Part shown: positions 1-8,809 of the stretch, one piece after another
Layout: the number at the start of each line of letters is the position of its first letter
Numbering within the stretch: the stretch's first letter is position 1
The notes under the pieces: model-generated
The model's database searches: none
Seen by the model: only the letters and a program-made list of their open reading frames with translations
What the model was told of the DNA's origin: nothing
Made by a program: the position numbers and the translations under genes
Assembly: GCA_900320185.1 (NCBI GenBank)
Contig: ONRD01000013.1
Location: 1 to 52,088, forward strand
Reading direction: 5' to 3'
Source of the DNA: an uncultured Bacteroidales bacterium
GTDB taxonomy: Bacteria; Bacteroidota; Bacteroidia; Bacteroidales; UBA932
DNA length: 52,088 nucleotides

Positions 1-10
1 CCTCAGCAGG

Positions 11-562
11 TCACACTCCTCCATATGTGGTTTTTGTCAGTTCCCACCTTTTTCTGTCACAGGAATATTCATAGTAGTATACCCCCCAATCACTCAATCC
101 TATCCATATTCCCTTCTTCTTCAGTGTTACGACCTTTTTAGTTACACGGACCTTAAACTCATTGTTATTCAACTGAAAAGAAACGAACAGCGTAGCTATT
201 CCTTTTTTACACTTGTCCTTTATTCTTTTTGGACAAGAGCGCAGATAATCGACTGAATAGTATGTGACATTGGGAATACTGTCATATTGAAAATTCAAGG
301 GTAATCCGTCCGTGCATATGTAGTAATGATCGGACATATAGGGCAAGTAATGGTCAATATAAGATGTTATGCTACCGACCAGAATATCATTGATTTGATT
401 GTCGCTCTGGCCATATGATTGATGACCGGTAGATAATATCAGCAGTGACAGTATGAGATATTTTTTAGTATCAACTCGGATGATGACTTTTCTCGGCAGC
501 AGGACGCCGCCCAGTGCGGCCAGGCAGGAGAGAGACAGAAGGAGAAGTAAGGAAGAGCTCAT
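11..562 (-). CDS. Hypothetical exported protein, AT-rich
   Basis: I do not recognise this 183-residue protein. The ATG at 562 lies 38 bases after the stop of the FISUMP lipoprotein gene; a longer reading frame back to 892 only runs antiphase through that gene, so I reject it. The N-terminus has two hydrophobic stretches: LLLLLSLSCLAALGGVLL, then a signal-like KKYLILSLLILSTGHQSYGQ at about residues 32-51 that ends in a typical Bacteroidota cleavage context before Ser-Asp-Asn-Gln. The mature part is rich in Tyr, Lys and Ile, with four scattered Cys. Base composition changes sharply near 475: the body is AT-rich while the first 25 codons match the GC-rich neighbours. This suggests recent acquisition or a fusion point. 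The true start could lie nearer the second hydrophobic stretch, but no ATG, GTG or TTG is in frame there. Confidence 0.5.
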   Translation of the reverse strand: MSSSLLLLLSLSCLAALGGVLLPRKVIIRVDTKKYLILSLLILSTGHQSYGQSDNQINDILVGSITSYIDHYLPYMSDHYYICTDGLPLNFQYDSIPNVTYYSVDYLRSCPKRIKDKCKKGIATLFVSFQLNNNEFKVRVTKKVVTLKKKGIWIGLSDWGVYYYEYSCDRKRWELTKTTYGGV

Positions 563-600
563 ATCGGAAGTGTTTTGGTGGTTCAAAGCAGGAAACGCCC

Positions 601-2196
601 TCACTCCTGGTCCTTTACGCAGCGCAGGGCGTAGCCGGAGAGGTAATTGGACAGGGCTATCGACAATCTCCCTTCCGGGTAGGAAGATCCGGTGAAGGTA
701 CTCATCAGTCCGATGAACTGGATGTTGGCCCCTGAGACTTTCGCTCCTGTGGAGCTGATGAGGAAGCTCATGGCATTCTTCCCGTAATAGTCCCGGACCG
801 AGCAGTTCTTGTCCGAGATCATCGTGGGACTGTAACTTCCGGTCGCGGAAGGATTGGACCGGTTGACTATTCCGTAGAAGCCCCAGTTCCAACCTTCTTC
901 CTGCATGGCGGTTATGTTCCCTCCCTTGTAATTCACGTCGTAGTACGGGGCATCGGTGCGTACCGCTCCGAAAGACGCGTTCTCGTTGCCGAACAGGCCG
1001 ATGAACTCATCGGTGGTGGGCACATGCCACCCGTCCGGGCATATTCCCTGTGCGCCTTCGAAGGACTGGAAGTTCTCCGGAGTGATCTCGGCCACGCCGA
1101 GGGCGGTCGCATAGTCGTAGAGGAACCCGCGCGACGAGAGCGAGGATTCGTCGGTGGAGGCTACCCCCGTCAGTTTCCCGTCGACGGTCTCGATGGTGTA
1201 CGGATACCAGATCCCCGAAGGCTCGGAAGGGTCGGTCGAAGGTTTCTTGCCTCCGGGGATGTACCTCATCGGATCCACCATCCATTTGCGTCCGTCCTTC
1301 ATGGTCATGGTCCTGTAGCTCACGCCTGCGTAGACGAAGTTGTTCTCGAACTCCTCGAAATAGTCCGGATAGGAAGGCTGGACTGGTTCGCCGCCACCCT
1401 CTCCCGGAATGGATCCTCCGTCGTCCCAGTCCCTGATCGATCCTTCGATGTAGATCTTCAGCCCTGTCGGAAGCACCAGGACTCCGGTGTGGTACTGGTG
1501 GCCGGCAGCCAGTTCAGCTTCGACGAGTTTCTGGCTGACCGGGGTACCGTCCACTACGGCGGTAACGACCATGGCTACGGTCTGGGCAGGGACAACGGCG
1601 ACGTAGGTGGTGTCATCCTGCCTGAACGTAGTGACCTCGACAGGCAGCGCGCTTTCGCTGACGGTAGCCGAATATGTCCCGGGGTCGATGTCAGCCACGG
1701 GTACCACCCCGCCGATCCTGACGGCGTCGAGTGTCCCTCCCGAACGGTTGGAGACGGTAAGGCGGATCTTGCACAGCCTGTGGGTGAAGACCATGGTGAC
1801 GTCGCCGGTGGTGGGAAGCACACCTTCCTTGACGGAAGCCATGAAGTCTGAAGAAGTCCAGCCATGGCTCTGGTCGGAGCTGACCGTGAAGGTCGAAGGA
1901 ATATCCAGGGAGTAGGGGTAGTATGCCTTCAGGGTCGCCTCGTCGCCGGCTTCGTTGTACCAGACGAGGTCCCCTGCGAATGCGGTCCCTTCGTAGGGAA
2001 GTTTCTCGTTTGCAGCCCATTCGCCTGAAGCCCTGGTGACGCTCAGCCCGATAAGGTCTCCCTCCTCGAAGTTGACGTCGGACGCCCTGGTGATCACCGG
2101 GGATATCCTCACCTGCGAAGGAGCGGAGGGCTCTTCCTTTTCAGAGCAGGCGGCAAGGGCCGCGGCAGCAAGCAGGAGGGCGATTGTTCTCTTCAT
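601..2196 (-). CDS. Fimbrillin-like lipoprotein with C-terminal FISUMP domain
   Basis: A surface-type lipoprotein of 531 residues. The start at 2196 gives MKRTIALLLAAAALAACSEK, a lipoprotein signal with lipobox LAAC; an upstream ATG at 2235 would overlap the preceding gene and bury the signal. Residues about 25-265 resemble the fimbrillin-like (Mfa-like) family: a VITRA-type segment, EEGDLIGLSV, and alternating beta strands ending before a Gly-rich linker near residue 270. The C-terminal half carries the Fibrobacter succinogenes major paralogous domain signature: Y-R-T-M-x-M-K-D-G-R-x-W-M, then ICPDGWHVPTTDEF, and a terminal LRCVKD. It is the fourth gene of a leftward operon led by a TonB-dependent receptor and starts 28 bases after the DUF6850 gene. 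Family assignment is good; function is unknown, probably surface binding or adhesion. Confidence 0.8.
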   Translation of the reverse strand: MKRTIALLLAAAALAACSEKEEPSAPSQVRISPVITRASDVNFEEGDLIGLSVTRASGEWAANEKLPYEGTAFAGDLVWYNEAGDEATLKAYYPYSLDIPSTFTVSSDQSHGWTSSDFMASVKEGVLPTTGDVTMVFTHRLCKIRLTVSNRSGGTLDAVRIGGVVPVADIDPGTYSATVSESALPVEVTTFRQDDTTYVAVVPAQTVAMVVTAVVDGTPVSQKLVEAELAAGHQYHTGVLVLPTGLKIYIEGSIRDWDDGGSIPGEGGGEPVQPSYPDYFEEFENNFVYAGVSYRTMTMKDGRKWMVDPMRYIPGGKKPSTDPSEPSGIWYPYTIETVDGKLTGVASTDESSLSSRGFLYDYATALGVAEITPENFQSFEGAQGICPDGWHVPTTDEFIGLFGNENASFGAVRTDAPYYDVNYKGGNITAMQEEGWNWGFYGIVNRSNPSATGSYSPTMISDKNCSVRDYYGKNAMSFLISSTGAKVSGANIQFIGLMSTFTGSSYPEGRLSIALSNYLSGYALRCVKDQE

Positions 2197-2224
2197 ATGT
2201 TCCAGCTTTTTATATTCATTGGTC

Positions 2225-3790
2225 TTAAAATTCATATCCTATCCTGGCCGTGGCGCCGAAGAGCTTGTCGTCTGCAGCGTGGACGGTTCCGAAGCCTTTC
2301 AGGAAACCGCCGCCGGCGCCTATGTAGATACCGTCCAGGCCCTTAAGGCCGAGGTACCTGGTGATGCTGAGGCCGCATCCAGCCCTGGTGGCCGTCTTCC
2401 ATTCGTGGTCCAGGTCGTACCATTCCTGAAGACGGAAAAGCCCGGCGGGAGCTTCTGATGTGGAAGTTCCGGTCGTACTGTCGAGGATGGCGTCCCTGCC
2501 GGAGGGGCAGGCGGAGAAGGAGGTCAGCAGGCCCAATCTCCAGCGGCCGGCCTTGAAAGTGGCCTTTGCCGCTGCCTGCAGCAGGGTGATGTCCTCTTCA
2601 CCTACCGCAGGGTAGCGGAGGGTGGAAAGCTTCTTCTCCCTGACTGCGCCGGCCTGGGCCTCTATGACGACCTTGTCGGAGAACATGCCGTAGCGGGGGC
2701 CGGCTTCAAGGCGGCGCTGCTCGAACACCCGGTTGCTCCCATAGGTTACCGGTACGGTCACTCCTCCGGTAGTGACCCTTTCCATCACATATTCGTAGTC
2801 CTGGCGGAGCATCCAGCTGCAGGAAAGGCTGACCAGGTGCCTGGCGGCGGAGCCTTCGATGGTGACGCCTGCGGTTGCGGAGATCCTCTTGCCGGGGAAC
2901 TTGAACCAGTTGTAGTCTTTCTCGCCGACCACTCCGCGGGTGAGGTCGAACTCGATGTCGGCGTAGAACTTCCTCCAGCCGAGCTGGGCTGCCGCTCCGA
3001 GTGAATATTCACTGACGGGGAACCGGTCGACTCCGGTTTCCTTGAGGTGGACGCCGCTGCCGTCCCAGGACTGAAGGATTCCGTACATGAGTCCCTTGTC
3101 AAGGAAGGCGTAGTAGGTGTCGGCAGTGGAGCCTATCTGTTCGGCCTGTATCGATTCTGCGGTCTTCCGCACCGGCAGGGACAGCCCTGCGCAGAAAGCG
3201 CCGGAAGTGTACATGATGCTTGGAACCACCTCTATGTCAAGCGCATAGTTGGTGTGGCGGATGTCCTTGCGCTTGGCGTAGTTGGCGGATTCGTAGCTGA
3301 TGGAGGCTCCTGCCTTCCAATGTTCCGTCAGGTCGGCCGCCATCCCTCCGGTGAAGGAATATCGCTGGAGTATCTTGGTGCCGGGAGTGAACTCCAGCAC
3401 GTCCACGGGATACCTTCCCGGATGGATGAACATAGATCCGTCCATGTCCGTCCCCTTTTCCTGCGAGAAGGAGAATGAACCGGCCATGGAGACCTTCCGC
3501 GACCATGTGACGGTCTTTGCCGTGACTCCGAAGCCGAAGGGCGACGAGGATTCGTTGGAGGCGTGGAACCCTCCTTTACGCGCATGGCCGTACATTTCAG
3601 CGTAGGAAGCGTTGCCGGTGGAAGGATTCAGCCTCAGTCCATTGACATTCCTGCCCTGGTTCCACATGTTCTCGCCCAGGGTCCTGTGGTACCGTTCCTG
3701 GGCGGCGGTTTCCTGAAGGGCTCCGCCCGCCAGGACAAGGGCTGCGGCAAGAAGCAGCCTACTTGTGAAGTGACTGGGTTTCGCGTTCAT
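2225..3790 (-). CDS. DUF6850-type outer-membrane beta-barrel protein
   Basis: A 521-residue exported protein with signal peptide LLLAAALVLAGGALQETAAQ. The mature chain is built of alternating hydrophobic/polar strands rich in aromatic residues and ends in IGYEF; the terminal Phe is typical of proteins inserted by the BAM machinery. I match it to the DUF6850 outer-membrane beta-barrel family from memory of Bacteroidales proteins that sit beside DUF4876 lipoproteins, which is exactly its context here. Its start overlaps the end of the DUF4876 gene by 32 bases, so translation of the two is probably coupled. It may be a partner barrel of the TonB-dependent receptor encoded first in this operon. 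Substrate unknown. Confidence 0.75.
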   Translation of the reverse strand: MNAKPSHFTSRLLLAAALVLAGGALQETAAQERYHRTLGENMWNQGRNVNGLRLNPSTGNASYAEMYGHARKGGFHASNESSSPFGFGVTAKTVTWSRKVSMAGSFSFSQEKGTDMDGSMFIHPGRYPVDVLEFTPGTKILQRYSFTGGMAADLTEHWKAGASISYESANYAKRKDIRHTNYALDIEVVPSIMYTSGAFCAGLSLPVRKTAESIQAEQIGSTADTYYAFLDKGLMYGILQSWDGSGVHLKETGVDRFPVSEYSLGAAAQLGWRKFYADIEFDLTRGVVGEKDYNWFKFPGKRISATAGVTIEGSAARHLVSLSCSWMLRQDYEYVMERVTTGGVTVPVTYGSNRVFEQRRLEAGPRYGMFSDKVVIEAQAGAVREKKLSTLRYPAVGEEDITLLQAAAKATFKAGRWRLGLLTSFSACPSGRDAILDSTTGTSTSEAPAGLFRLQEWYDLDHEWKTATRAGCGLSITRYLGLKGLDGIYIGAGGGFLKGFGTVHAADDKLFGATARIGYEF

Positions 3791-4955
3791 AGAAATCCGT
3801 TGTTGAATTGTTGGTGTCCATGAGGACCTCGTAGCCTTTTTCCGCCGAGGCCGCCTCGTCGGTACGGCGCATCAGTGTCCGTCCCTTGTAGACTTCGGAG
3901 AACGAGACGTAGCCGGCGTCCACCTTGGTGGAAAGCCTCTTGGAATTGGAAACAGACGCTCCGTTGAAGGCCTCCATCCCGTCGATTACCCATTCCACGG
4001 GTATGGGGCGCACTTTCTCGGATCCTCCCGGCACCTGGGACTGCGGGGTGGAGGAGAGGTATTCCTGGATGGTCATGCCCTCCGCCCTGAACAGGACGAG
4101 GGTAGGGGAGTTCATCGAAATGGTGACAGCCTTCGCCTGCCCGAAATACTCCGGACACCCGATGATCCGTTCCTGGCGGATCCTGTCCCCCGGGGCGGGG
4201 TGGTAGCTGGTCATCGTCAGGTAGGTGAGGTTGTAGACGACGAAGTAGTCTTCATTGTTGAGGTTCACCGAAAGGGGATACTGCATCGAATGGTCTATGG
4301 CTCCGCACAGGACCACCACCGCATCCTCGCCGGGAGCGAGCGGGAAGGTGGTCCCGTCGCCTCCGAACTGCCAGATGGCCTGTCCTATCACCACGTTGTC
4401 CAGGGTATAGGCCGGATTGTCGCTCCAGGGATTGCTGGAGGTGGAATTCCATGGGAAGAGGGTCCCGAAGCACAGGCTGTCAAGGTAGGCCGTCCGTGAG
4501 TCGTTGTTGTGTATGATGAAGTACTTGTCGGACTGGTAGGTGCCTTCCTGGGGGAACTTGCTGCAGCCGCCGGTGTAGACTTCCTTGATCACCAGTGTCC
4601 CCGCCTTGGAGTAGACAAGCGGCAGGTCGATGCTTTCGTTCCCGTCGCAGACGCGGACCCTGTCGCTGGCCCCGTTGAAGATCGAAGTGCCGATGCGGTC
4701 GCTTACCGAAACCCGGTAGATCCCGTTCGGGAGGGTGATGGTGGCCGATCCGTCGTCGGAAGTCTCACCCCGGAACAGGTAGCCGTTGCTGACGTTCTCG
4801 GCGGTTACTTCGACTCCTGCCCTCCTGAAGGAGGAATATCCTTCCGGATACATGGCCGTCACCTTCAGGGTGTTCAGGGCAGTGTAGGTTCCGCTCATCT
4901 CCATGCAGCACTGCAGGAGGGGCAGCATCATGAATATGCAGATGGATCTCTTCAT
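3759..4955 (-). CDS. DUF4876 lipoprotein
   Basis: A 398-residue lipoprotein starting MKRSICIFMMLPLLQCCMEM, with a Cys-Cys lipobox. A GTG at 4964 overlapping the stop of the receptor gene is an alternative start three codons upstream. Residues about 30-110 look like a beta-sandwich regulatory or Ig-like domain with GRAGVEV-type strands and an NGIYRVSVSD segment. The remainder, rich in aromatic residues and Asn/Ser/Asp, matches what I know of DUF4876 proteins, including LVIKEVYTGG followed by YQSDKYFIIHNN. It lies directly after the TonB-dependent receptor, consistent with a surface or periplasmic lipoprotein working with it. Neither structure nor ligand is evident. Confidence 0.75.
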   Translation of the reverse strand: MKRSICIFMMLPLLQCCMEMSGTYTALNTLKVTAMYPEGYSSFRRAGVEVTAENVSNGYLFRGETSDDGSATITLPNGIYRVSVSDRIGTSIFNGASDRVRVCDGNESIDLPLVYSKAGTLVIKEVYTGGCSKFPQEGTYQSDKYFIIHNNDSRTAYLDSLCFGTLFPWNSTSSNPWSDNPAYTLDNVVIGQAIWQFGGDGTTFPLAPGEDAVVVLCGAIDHSMQYPLSVNLNNEDYFVVYNLTYLTMTSYHPAPGDRIRQERIIGCPEYFGQAKAVTISMNSPTLVLFRAEGMTIQEYLSSTPQSQVPGGSEKVRPIPVEWVIDGMEAFNGASVSNSKRLSTKVDAGYVSFSEVYKGRTLMRRTDEAASAEKGYEVLMDTNNSTTDFYERETQSLHK

Positions 4956-4960
4956 GGTTC

Positions 4961-7786
4961 TCACAGTTTTATCCTGCAGGTCAGTCCGTAGTAGAAGGCG
5001 GGAGTGAAGATCGCGGCTATGCCTGTGGCATGGCTCTTTACGAAACGCCTGGAGTTCGTGAAGTTGTTGGCGAAGAACGAGACTGACACATGGTCTCCGA
5101 TTTCCTTGGTGACTGAAAGGTTCGCGGAGAAGTAGGGGTCGTAGCCGTCCCTGGCGAAGGTGTAGAGGTTGGAGGACCTGACCACCAGCCTGGAAAGTTC
5201 CGGGTTTGAAAGGTCGGCCTGGGTGAACGGGTGGACAACGCCGTCCAGGTCCATGTAGGCGATGGGCATGACAGCGGTGTAGGAGTTTCCGTCGTAGATG
5301 TCTCCTCCGGTCGGTTCGTTCGAGGTCTCCGAGACTGTGAAGGCGTAGGTCTTCCCGTCATGCTCGGAAAGGTTCCGGCTGTACCTCAGGAGGGCGGCCT
5401 CCAGTCTGCAGGTGATGATTATCCGGGCTTCCGGGATGTGGGTGATCGATGTGAGGTTTGCGTCCAGGTTCCTGGTCTCCCTTCCGTTGGACACGGAGTT
5501 GCCTCCGGCATAGATGCCGGCGTACTGGTACGACATGTCCGGGACCGAAGTGTGCGACCATCCGTTGTTGTAGTAGGCATATTCAATGTCGTCGACGAAA
5601 CGGGTGAGGGTGTAGGCGGCATCCAGCCGCAGCTGCGTGCGCAGCGCCTTGATCTCGGGGAAGTCGGCCGTCAGCTCAGCTCCCTTCCTCCTTACGGCTC
5701 CGCCGTTGGCCTGCCTGCGGGCTGCGGCGAAGGTCCTGTCCTTCACCTTGAGGTCGGCTGCCGTCCAGTAGTCCTGGTGGGAGTTCCTGAGCCAGACCTG
5801 CCCGGTCTGCCTGTCCAGGGCGGCTTCCACCCCGCCGGCGGGCCTGAACCCCTCCGGCAGCGACATGATCCCGTAGGAGAACGGAGTGTAGGCGTTGGTG
5901 AACTCGTAGGGGTCGGAAGTAATGTTGCTGAAAGCAACCAGGCTCACTTTGATTCCCCCGGCATCGATGTCGATCCCGGCCTCCGCATTTGTGTTCCGCT
6001 GCCACCTCAGGCCCGGATTGTAGGCCATGGTGTAAGGCTGGGTGTAATAGATGTAGGCGGCCTCCCCGGCCTGCCCGTAGGAATATGCGAATGTCTGGAT
6101 GTCCCTGTATTCCTGCCGCGGGAACAGGATGTAGAACGAGGGGAGTTTCCGGGTGATTCCCCATCCCGTGCGGACTGCGACCTTCTCCCCGAGGGACCAT
6201 TTGGCGTTGAGGCGCGGCGACAGGGTCCGGAGGTTGTCGTAGCTTGTGCCCCTGATGAAAAGCTTCTCAAGGCGGAGCCCGGCGCTGACGTCCAGCACCG
6301 TGCCGCCTATGGGCAGCGTCAGCTTGTCCTCGAGGTATGCGGCCAGGTTGTGCATGTAGGGGTACTCGGAATACGGCCTGGGCCGGTAGCCGTTGGCGGC
6401 CAGGGCGGGATCCTGGTAGTACTCTCCCTCACCGACGTTGCCGTTGGCCTTCCACTGGATCCCGGCCTTGAGGACGTTCTTTCTCTTTCCCCATCGCTTA
6501 AGCCAGTCGTAGTGGAGGCCGGCCGCCCAGTCGAGTTCCCTGGAGTCGGTGACCTGGTCGGAGTAGTAGGTGAGCGGCAGCGCCTCCGCCACGCTGTAGC
6601 CTTCGGCTTCGGCGTGGACCGAGGGCTGCGAAGAGGCGAAGGAGTTGTAGGAGTGGACGTGCTCGGTCTGGTCGTGGTAGTAGACGGAGCCTTCGAGTCT
6701 CAAGTTCGTCACCCACCCCTTGTTGAGCAGCCACAGGAGCTTGAAATGAGGGGTCAGGAGGTTGTCCCTTGCCGTTGAATATTCCTCAGAGAACAGGTCC
6801 GGGTCGTCCTTGCTGTCCATCCCTCCTATGTTTCCGGTGACGCCGGCTTCGAGCCTCCACTTATGGTTGAAGGTATTGCTGTAGTCGAAGGTGAAGCCGC
6901 GCCTGGTGTAGGATGTGTAGGGCGAGGTCAGTTTCCTCGTCGCCCTGGCCAGTTCCCCGCTTACGTTGAGGATGCCTCTGCCTTCTCCCAGGTCGATTCC
7001 CTTCGAGGCCGAGGTTTCGTAGGTCCGCGGGTTGACGGAGAAGGTGACGCTGACCGGGGTGCGTCCCTTCTTGGTGATGACCCTGACCATTCCGTTGTTC
7101 AGGTCGCCGTATTCGGCGGAGGGGACGCCCGTGATGACTTCCACGGACTCGATGTTCTCGACGGAAATACCCCTGGTGCTGACGCCGTTCATCCCTGTCA
7201 GGCTTGCGTTGTCCCCCATCCTCACTCCGTCGATCTCGATGGCCGTCCCGAAGGCCGCATTGCCGGCGGTGGTGCCACCGGCACGCAGGGCGAGCACGTT
7301 GTCGGCAGTGAGGTCGGGATTGACGGTCTTGCCGCCAGGCATCAGGGCCGCTATGTTCGTCATGCTGGACACTTGCATGTGGTCGAGGGCGTTCCTTCCT
7401 ATCCTGCGGGAGGTGCCGACATTGTCTTTCGAGCTTTCTGCGGTGACCACCACTTCCTTGAGCGCCAGGCTGTTGAGCGACATCTTCAGGTCATGCCCGG
7501 AGACGTCCCCCCGGATGTCGATCCTTTCGTTGATGTCAACGTAGCCAAGGTAGGATGCGTTCAGGGTGTAACTTCCTTCCTGCACCTTGTCGAAGGTGTA
7601 GCAGCCATCCTTTCCGGTAACGGCCCAGAGGTAGTTGTCGTCAAGCCTTACGACGACCCCCGGCAGGGGTTCTCCGGTCTGGGCGTCCGTGACCTTGCCT
7701 CCCAGCCTGAACGGTCCCTCCGCCATGACGGACGGGGCGAAAAGGGTCAGGAGGAAGAGAAATGATATGGATTTCTTCAAATGCAT
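4961..7786 (-). CDS. TonB-dependent outer-membrane receptor
   Basis: A 941-residue TonB-dependent receptor, first gene of the leftward operon. A signal peptide (ISFLFLLTLFAPSVMAEG) is followed by a carboxypeptidase-regulatory-like beta-sandwich at about 28-105 (GGKVTDAQTGEPLPGVVV). Then come a plug at about 112-235, with LKEVVVTAES, IDGVRMGDNA and IESVEVITGVPSAEYGDLNN, and a long beta-barrel with many Tyr/Trp strands ending in CRIKL. No SusD gene is adjacent; the partners are a DUF4876 lipoprotein and a DUF6850 barrel. The substrate cannot be read from sequence: siderophore, cofactor, peptide or glycan are all possible. The stop at 4961 touches the next gene, so the downstream lipoproteins are co-transcribed. 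Confidence 0.9.
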   Translation of the reverse strand: MHLKKSISFLFLLTLFAPSVMAEGPFRLGGKVTDAQTGEPLPGVVVRLDDNYLWAVTGKDGCYTFDKVQEGSYTLNASYLGYVDINERIDIRGDVSGHDLKMSLNSLALKEVVVTAESSKDNVGTSRRIGRNALDHMQVSSMTNIAALMPGGKTVNPDLTADNVLALRAGGTTAGNAAFGTAIEIDGVRMGDNASLTGMNGVSTRGISVENIESVEVITGVPSAEYGDLNNGMVRVITKKGRTPVSVTFSVNPRTYETSASKGIDLGEGRGILNVSGELARATRKLTSPYTSYTRRGFTFDYSNTFNHKWRLEAGVTGNIGGMDSKDDPDLFSEEYSTARDNLLTPHFKLLWLLNKGWVTNLRLEGSVYYHDQTEHVHSYNSFASSQPSVHAEAEGYSVAEALPLTYYSDQVTDSRELDWAAGLHYDWLKRWGKRKNVLKAGIQWKANGNVGEGEYYQDPALAANGYRPRPYSEYPYMHNLAAYLEDKLTLPIGGTVLDVSAGLRLEKLFIRGTSYDNLRTLSPRLNAKWSLGEKVAVRTGWGITRKLPSFYILFPRQEYRDIQTFAYSYGQAGEAAYIYYTQPYTMAYNPGLRWQRNTNAEAGIDIDAGGIKVSLVAFSNITSDPYEFTNAYTPFSYGIMSLPEGFRPAGGVEAALDRQTGQVWLRNSHQDYWTAADLKVKDRTFAAARRQANGGAVRRKGAELTADFPEIKALRTQLRLDAAYTLTRFVDDIEYAYYNNGWSHTSVPDMSYQYAGIYAGGNSVSNGRETRNLDANLTSITHIPEARIIITCRLEAALLRYSRNLSEHDGKTYAFTVSETSNEPTGGDIYDGNSYTAVMPIAYMDLDGVVHPFTQADLSNPELSRLVVRSSNLYTFARDGYDPYFSANLSVTKEIGDHVSVSFFANNFTNSRRFVKSHATGIAAIFTPAFYYGLTCRIKL

Positions 7787-7836
7787 GCCTGTGTTGTAGA
7801 GGACCGGCGGCCTTCGGGGAAACCGGCCGTATATTG

Positions 7837-7844
7837 CAAAGATA
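7837..7844 (-). promoter_or_regulatory. Candidate -7 box of the TonB receptor operon
   Basis: TATCTTTG on the minus strand fits the Bacteroidota -7 consensus TAnnTTTG and lies about 50 bases before the receptor start. No good TTTG -33 element is visible upstream, so the call rests on the -7 box alone. The 128-base divergent gap shows nothing else recognisable, and no riboswitch-like structure. Confidence 0.5.
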
Positions 7845-7862
7845 GATAAAAAGATGATTTAC

Positions 7863-7870
7863 TATATTTG
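7863..7870 (+). promoter_or_regulatory. Candidate -7 box of the pnuC-type gene
   Basis: TATATTTG on the plus strand fits TAnnTTTG and would place a transcript start near 7877, some 38 bases before the transporter ATG. It is back to back with the receptor-operon box, so the two transcripts diverge from one short region. No -33 TTTG at the right spacing. Confidence 0.45.
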
Positions 7871-7914
7871 CTGGTGCAATAACTTGTCAGGCATCCAATC
7901 ATAAGTCGCTACAA

Positions 7915-8694
7915 ATGATGAACGCGGAAAAAGAGAGGAAATTCAACCTCGCCTTCAACATATTCCTGGTCGCCGGAATGCTGGTTGCTCTCACTCTGAC
8001 AACCATTTTCAAACTTCAGCAGCCTGGCGCTCGCACTTTCATGCTGGTGCTCGCCGCATTCGGTGCGATGATGGGTATCCTCAACACCGTGCTTTCGGCA
8101 AACGGCCACATACTGACCTTCGTCTTCGGACTCGTCGATGTGGTGATTGCGTCCATAGTGCTGCTGGACAACGGGATCATGGGCAATTTCGCGTTGCATG
8201 CCTTCTATTTCCTGCCGATGCAGTTCGTCGGTTTCTGGCAGTGGAGGAAGAGGGGAGCCGCCTTGGAAAAGGGGGCTGGCGGAGAGTCGGGACTGAGGGC
8301 CCGGAGATTGTCGCGAAGGCAGTGGGCGTGGCTGGTGGCCGGGCTCCTGGCAGGGATCGCCGCCCTTTATCTTATCCTGCTGTTCGTGGACAAGGCACAG
8401 CTGGCCCAGGGCAGGATCGATTCGGTGAGCAAGCCCAAGGTCCTTCTCGACGCTACGGTCATGGCGTTGAACATAGCCGGACAGGTGCTGCTGAGTTTCG
8501 CTTTCATGGAGCAGTGGTACATCTGGATACTCGTGAACATCTCGTCCATTTCCTTATGGGCGGTGACTCTCATGGGACCCGGGGCTTCCGGCAATGCGGC
8601 GGTCATGCTCGTCAAATACATCTTCTACCTCCTCAATTCCCTGAACGGGCTGAGAATCTGGCTCAACCTCAGCAGGAGGGAAAGAATCGGGTGA
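7915..8694 (+). CDS. pnuC: PnuC-family vitamin transporter
   Basis: A 259-residue inner-membrane protein with about seven hydrophobic helices. It matches the PnuC family: the C-terminal half has the typical LDATVMALNIAGQVLLS segment and then WYIWILVNISSISLW, the aromatic/Asn motif lining the substrate path. A basic loop near residues 110-140 separates the halves. PnuC proteins move nicotinamide riboside by facilitated diffusion, with trapping by phosphorylation in the cytoplasm; relatives move thiamine (PnuT) or riboflavin (PnuX). There is no adjacent kinase or thiamine riboswitch to choose between them, so substrate assignment is tentative. Two consecutive ATGs (7915, 7918) are equally possible starts. 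It stands alone, followed by the acpP promoter. Confidence 0.8.
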   Translation: MMNAEKERKFNLAFNIFLVAGMLVALTLTTIFKLQQPGARTFMLVLAAFGAMMGILNTVLSANGHILTFVFGLVDVVIASIVLLDNGIMGNFALHAFYFLPMQFVGFWQWRKRGAALEKGAGGESGLRARRLSRRQWAWLVAGLLAGIAALYLILLFVDKAQLAQGRIDSVSKPKVLLDATVMALNIAGQVLLSFAFMEQWYIWILVNISSISLWAVTLMGPGASGNAAVMLVKYIFYLLNSLNGLRIWLNLSRRERIG

Positions 8695-8726
8695 TTTGGA
8701 GAATTGACTTATTTTTATTTACTTTG
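8695..8726 (+). promoter_or_regulatory. acpP promoter
   Basis: TTTG at 8695-8698, a 20-base spacer and TTACTTTG at 8719-8726 make a near-consensus Bacteroidota promoter with one mismatch in the -7 box. The -33 box begins just after the stop codon of the transporter gene. The predicted leader of roughly 75 bases is AT-rich near the start codon, as expected for a strongly expressed gene. Confidence 0.65.
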
Positions 8727-8809
8727 CGGAACTTATTGTGGTACGGTATGTGCAATGTCGAGCCGCGATGAGTTTTTAATTTGGACATAACATTTATAAT
8801 TTTTTTATC

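Noticed and set aside
5231-6778. 515-codon open frame on the plus strand
   Set aside because: Runs antisense through the TonB receptor gene; Val/Gly/Arg-rich sequence typical of a shadow frame in GC-rich DNA, without any family pattern.
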